This document shows positions 6,214-7,596 of a stretch of DNA of 7,596 nt, one piece after another. The DNA is from Candidatus Poribacteria bacterium (GTDB lineage: Bacteria > Poribacteria > WGA-4E > WGA-3G). The notes under the pieces are model-generated. The model was given only the letters and a program-made list of their open reading frames with translations. It made no database searches and was not told where the DNA came from. Every line of letters begins with the position of its first letter. The stretch's first letter is position 1. The DNA is taken from positions 1 through 7,596 of the forward strand of contig VXZL01000232.1 of assembly GCA_009845505.1 (NCBI GenBank), read 5' to 3'. The translations under genes were made by a program, and so were the position numbers.

Positions 6214-7530
6214 TTACGCGAGGAGTCCGCGAATTGGCTTACCACCGCGTGAGAGGACAATGCGAACGCCATCGGGCGACTCGAGGTGTTCATTGTAGTC
6301 GATACCGAGTGCCTGATAGAGTGTCGCCGATAAGTCTTCCGGACGGACTGGGGTTTCAGCGGGTTCCATAGCGAGTGGATCCGAAGCACCGATGACCTGT
6401 CCACCTTGGACACCGCCTCCGGCTAACATCATCGAAAAGACGCGGGAGTGATGATCACGCCCACCATTTCGATTGATGACAGGGGTCCTGCCAAACTCAC
6501 CCATAGCAAGGACGAGTGTTGTTTCCAAAAGTCCGCGCTCACTGAGATCGGCGATTAAAGTAGCCATCGTCTGATCGAAACCGTTGAGTTTTCCCGGTAG
6601 CGATGAGAAGATGTTGTTGTGATTGTCCCACCCACCGTTACTGACGGTAACAAAGTTAACGCCGGCTTCAACGAGTCTCCTCGCGAGGAGGCAGCTCTGC
6701 CCGAAGGTGTTGCGTTGATAAGCGTCACGTGTCTTGTTGGTCTCGTTGCTGAGATCAAAAGCGGCGCGGGCATCCGTGGAACTCATGAGGTTATAAGCGG
6801 AGGTGTAGAATTCATCGACCGCTTCGGCAGCAGGGTTGCCCGTCTCATATTTTTTGAAAGCAGCATCAACGGCTTGCCTCAAAGAACGCCGTCTTTCGAC
6901 ACGTTCAAAAGAGACCTCTTTTGGCGGTTGTAGGTCACGGACTTTAAAGTTCTTGCTCGCTGGATTTCCGCCGGGTGAGAAAGGTGCGAGTGATGCGCCC
7001 AAGAACCCGCCGCCACCGTAAGCAACGGGTGCGGGAACAGCGATATATGGCGGCAAGGCACTGCGCTGTTCCTTGAGTTTAGAGACAACTGCCCCATATC
7101 CCGGCACAGCGAATCCGGGTAGTGGTTGATAACCCGTCATCATGTAGTGCGTGCCGCGCTCATGGGCAGCTTCTGGAGAGGTCATCGAACGGATGATACA
7201 AAGCTTATCGGTCTGTTGTGCAAGTTTCGGGAGATGTTCACTAATCTGTATGCCGTTGACATTTGTGGGTATTGGTTTGAAAAGCCCACGAATTTCTTCA
7301 GGTGCTTCGGGTTTGAGGTCCCACATATCAAGATGACTGGGACCGCCCCCTAACCACACCAGGATAACAGATGTAGCGGTTTCTTTCACTCGACGGGGTG
7401 TTGCGGCATGTGCTTTAAGGCGGAAGAGGTCTGTGAGACTTAACCCGAAAAGACCGAGTGCTCCCGCTTTCAGAAAGTCGCGCCGATAAAATCCTTCGCA
7501 ATCGGTGTGTATGCATCTGTTTTCTGCCAC
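6214..7530 (-). CDS. DUF1501 family protein, Tat-exported, alkaline-phosphatase-superfamily fold (438 aa)
   Basis: The start is GTG at 7530, supported by AGGAG (7543-7539) 8 nt upstream; an in-frame TAA ten codons upstream excludes a much longer N-terminus. A twin-arginine signal with RRDFLK at 16-21 and a hydrophobic stretch at 22-36 ends near AHA (40-42). The mature part shows DUF1501 hallmarks: VILVWLGGGPSHLDMWD at 55-71, HERGTHYMMTG at 123-133, GGWDNH at 299-304, MGEFGRTP at 343-350 and GGRDHH at 356-361. The Asp and His residues in these motifs match metal-ligand positions of the sulfatase/alkaline phosphatase superfamily; the reaction of DUF1501 proteins is not established as far as I know. 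The length is normal for the family. In Planctomycetes these genes usually pair with DUF1549/DUF1553 heme proteins; none is visible here, though one could lie upstream beyond 7596. The signal implies export in a folded state, probably with metal bound. Confidence 0.95.
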   Translation of the reverse strand: MAENRCIHTDCEGFYRRDFLKAGALGLFGLSLTDLFRLKAHAATPRRVKETATSVILVWLGGGPSHLDMWDLKPEAPEEIRGLFKPIPTNVNGIQISEHLPKLAQQTDKLCIIRSMTSPEAAHERGTHYMMTGYQPLPGFAVPGYGAVVSKLKEQRSALPPYIAVPAPVAYGGGGFLGASLAPFSPGGNPASKNFKVRDLQPPKEVSFERVERRRSLRQAVDAAFKKYETGNPAAEAVDEFYTSAYNLMSSTDARAAFDLSNETNKTRDAYQRNTFGQSCLLARRLVEAGVNFVTVSNGGWDNHNNIFSSLPGKLNGFDQTMATLIADLSERGLLETTLVLAMGEFGRTPVINRNGGRDHHSRVFSMMLAGGGVQGGQVIGASDPLAMEPAETPVRPEDLSATLYQALGIDYNEHLESPDGVRIVLSRGGKPIRGLLA

Positions 7531-7538
7531 GGTTTTTT

Positions 7539-7545
7539 CTCCTTT
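7539..7545 (-). promoter_or_regulatory. Ribosome binding site fixing the GTG start of the DUF1501 gene
   Basis: AAAGGAG, whose AGGAG core is separated by 8 nt (AAAAAACC) from GTG at 7530. No ATG lies at a suitable distance, so this site decides the start. Confidence 0.8.
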
Positions 7546-7549
7546 AATG

Positions 7550-7573
7550 GTTTTCAGTTATTAGTTGTTGGTT
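7550..7573 (-). repeat. 24-nt repeat, copy 2, upstream of the DUF1501 gene
   Basis: Read on the minus strand this begins AACCAACAAC and ends AACTGAAAAC, matching 6171-6194 at 21 of 24 positions. The two copies point in opposite directions and bracket the DUF1501 gene. This copy ends just upstream of the gene's ribosome binding site. Confidence 0.6.
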
Positions 7574-7596
7574 TTCGGTTAAAAGATGTATGTGGT

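Noticed and set aside
6677..6690. Perfect 14-bp palindrome CTCCTCGCGAGGAG
   Set aside because: It falls inside the DUF1501 coding sequence at a LLARRL stretch and follows from codon choice there; no second copy was noticed.
6214..7573. Insertion sequence bounded by the 24-nt inverted repeat
   Set aside because: The enclosed gene is a DUF1501 protein, not a transposase; the repeat ends are A-rich micro-repeat sequence, and no flanking duplication is evident.
1..7596. tRNA, rRNA, CRISPR arrays, known riboswitches
   Set aside because: Reading both strands by eye showed no cloverleaf, rRNA-like conserved stretch or regularly spaced direct repeats. Weak structured RNAs cannot be excluded without a covariance search.

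Overview
The window looks like a chromosomal fragment of an uncultured bacterium of the Planctomycetes/Poribacteria type. I base this on gene style: a Tat-exported DUF1501 protein, a very large Sec-exported protein built from pre-peptidase C-terminal (PPC) and Ig-like domains with embedded c-type heme motifs, an exported WD40 protein and a PD40/TolB-like propeller, plus intergenic DNA full of short perfect stem-loops and A/T-rich micro-repeats. From memory, Candidatus Poribacteria fits best, but no marker gene (16S, ribosomal protein) is present, so this is an inference.

Layout: bases 1-885 (+) hold the 3' end of a PD40/TolB-like propeller gene cut by the left edge. A 75-bp gap with a perfect 9-bp stem-loop separates it from a convergent gene. 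Everything from 961 to 7530 lies on the minus strand. In transcription order the genes are: the DUF1501 protein (7530-6214, GTG start, Tat signal); a 283-bp intergenic stretch of tandem micro-repeats and inverted repeats; an exported seven-bladed WD40 protein (5930-4827); a small coiled-coil protein with four 11-residue repeats and a C-terminal membrane anchor (4737-4420); a small acidic protein of unknown family (4404-4096); and a 1028-residue exported di-heme PPC/Ig-like protein (4047-961).

How they may work together: in Planctomycetes, DUF1501 proteins are often encoded beside heme-containing DUF1549/DUF1553 (PSCyt/PSD) proteins and PPC-domain proteins. Here the heme motifs are inside the PPC-type protein. 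Four of the five minus-strand products carry export or membrane-anchoring signals, so a cell-envelope complex is a reasonable but unproven idea. The two small genes are 15 bp apart and are almost certainly co-transcribed. The 283-bp gap upstream of the WD40 gene makes co-transcription with the DUF1501 gene doubtful.

The most interesting points are the two homologous CxxCH modules inserted at two different places in one PPC/Ig scaffold, the second PPC domain apparently split by a jelly-roll-like insert, the hendecad coiled-coil tail-anchored protein paired with an orphan acidic protein, and the intergenic repeats, including a 24-nt inverted repeat that brackets the DUF1501 gene. I saw no tRNA, rRNA, CRISPR array or insertion sequence.
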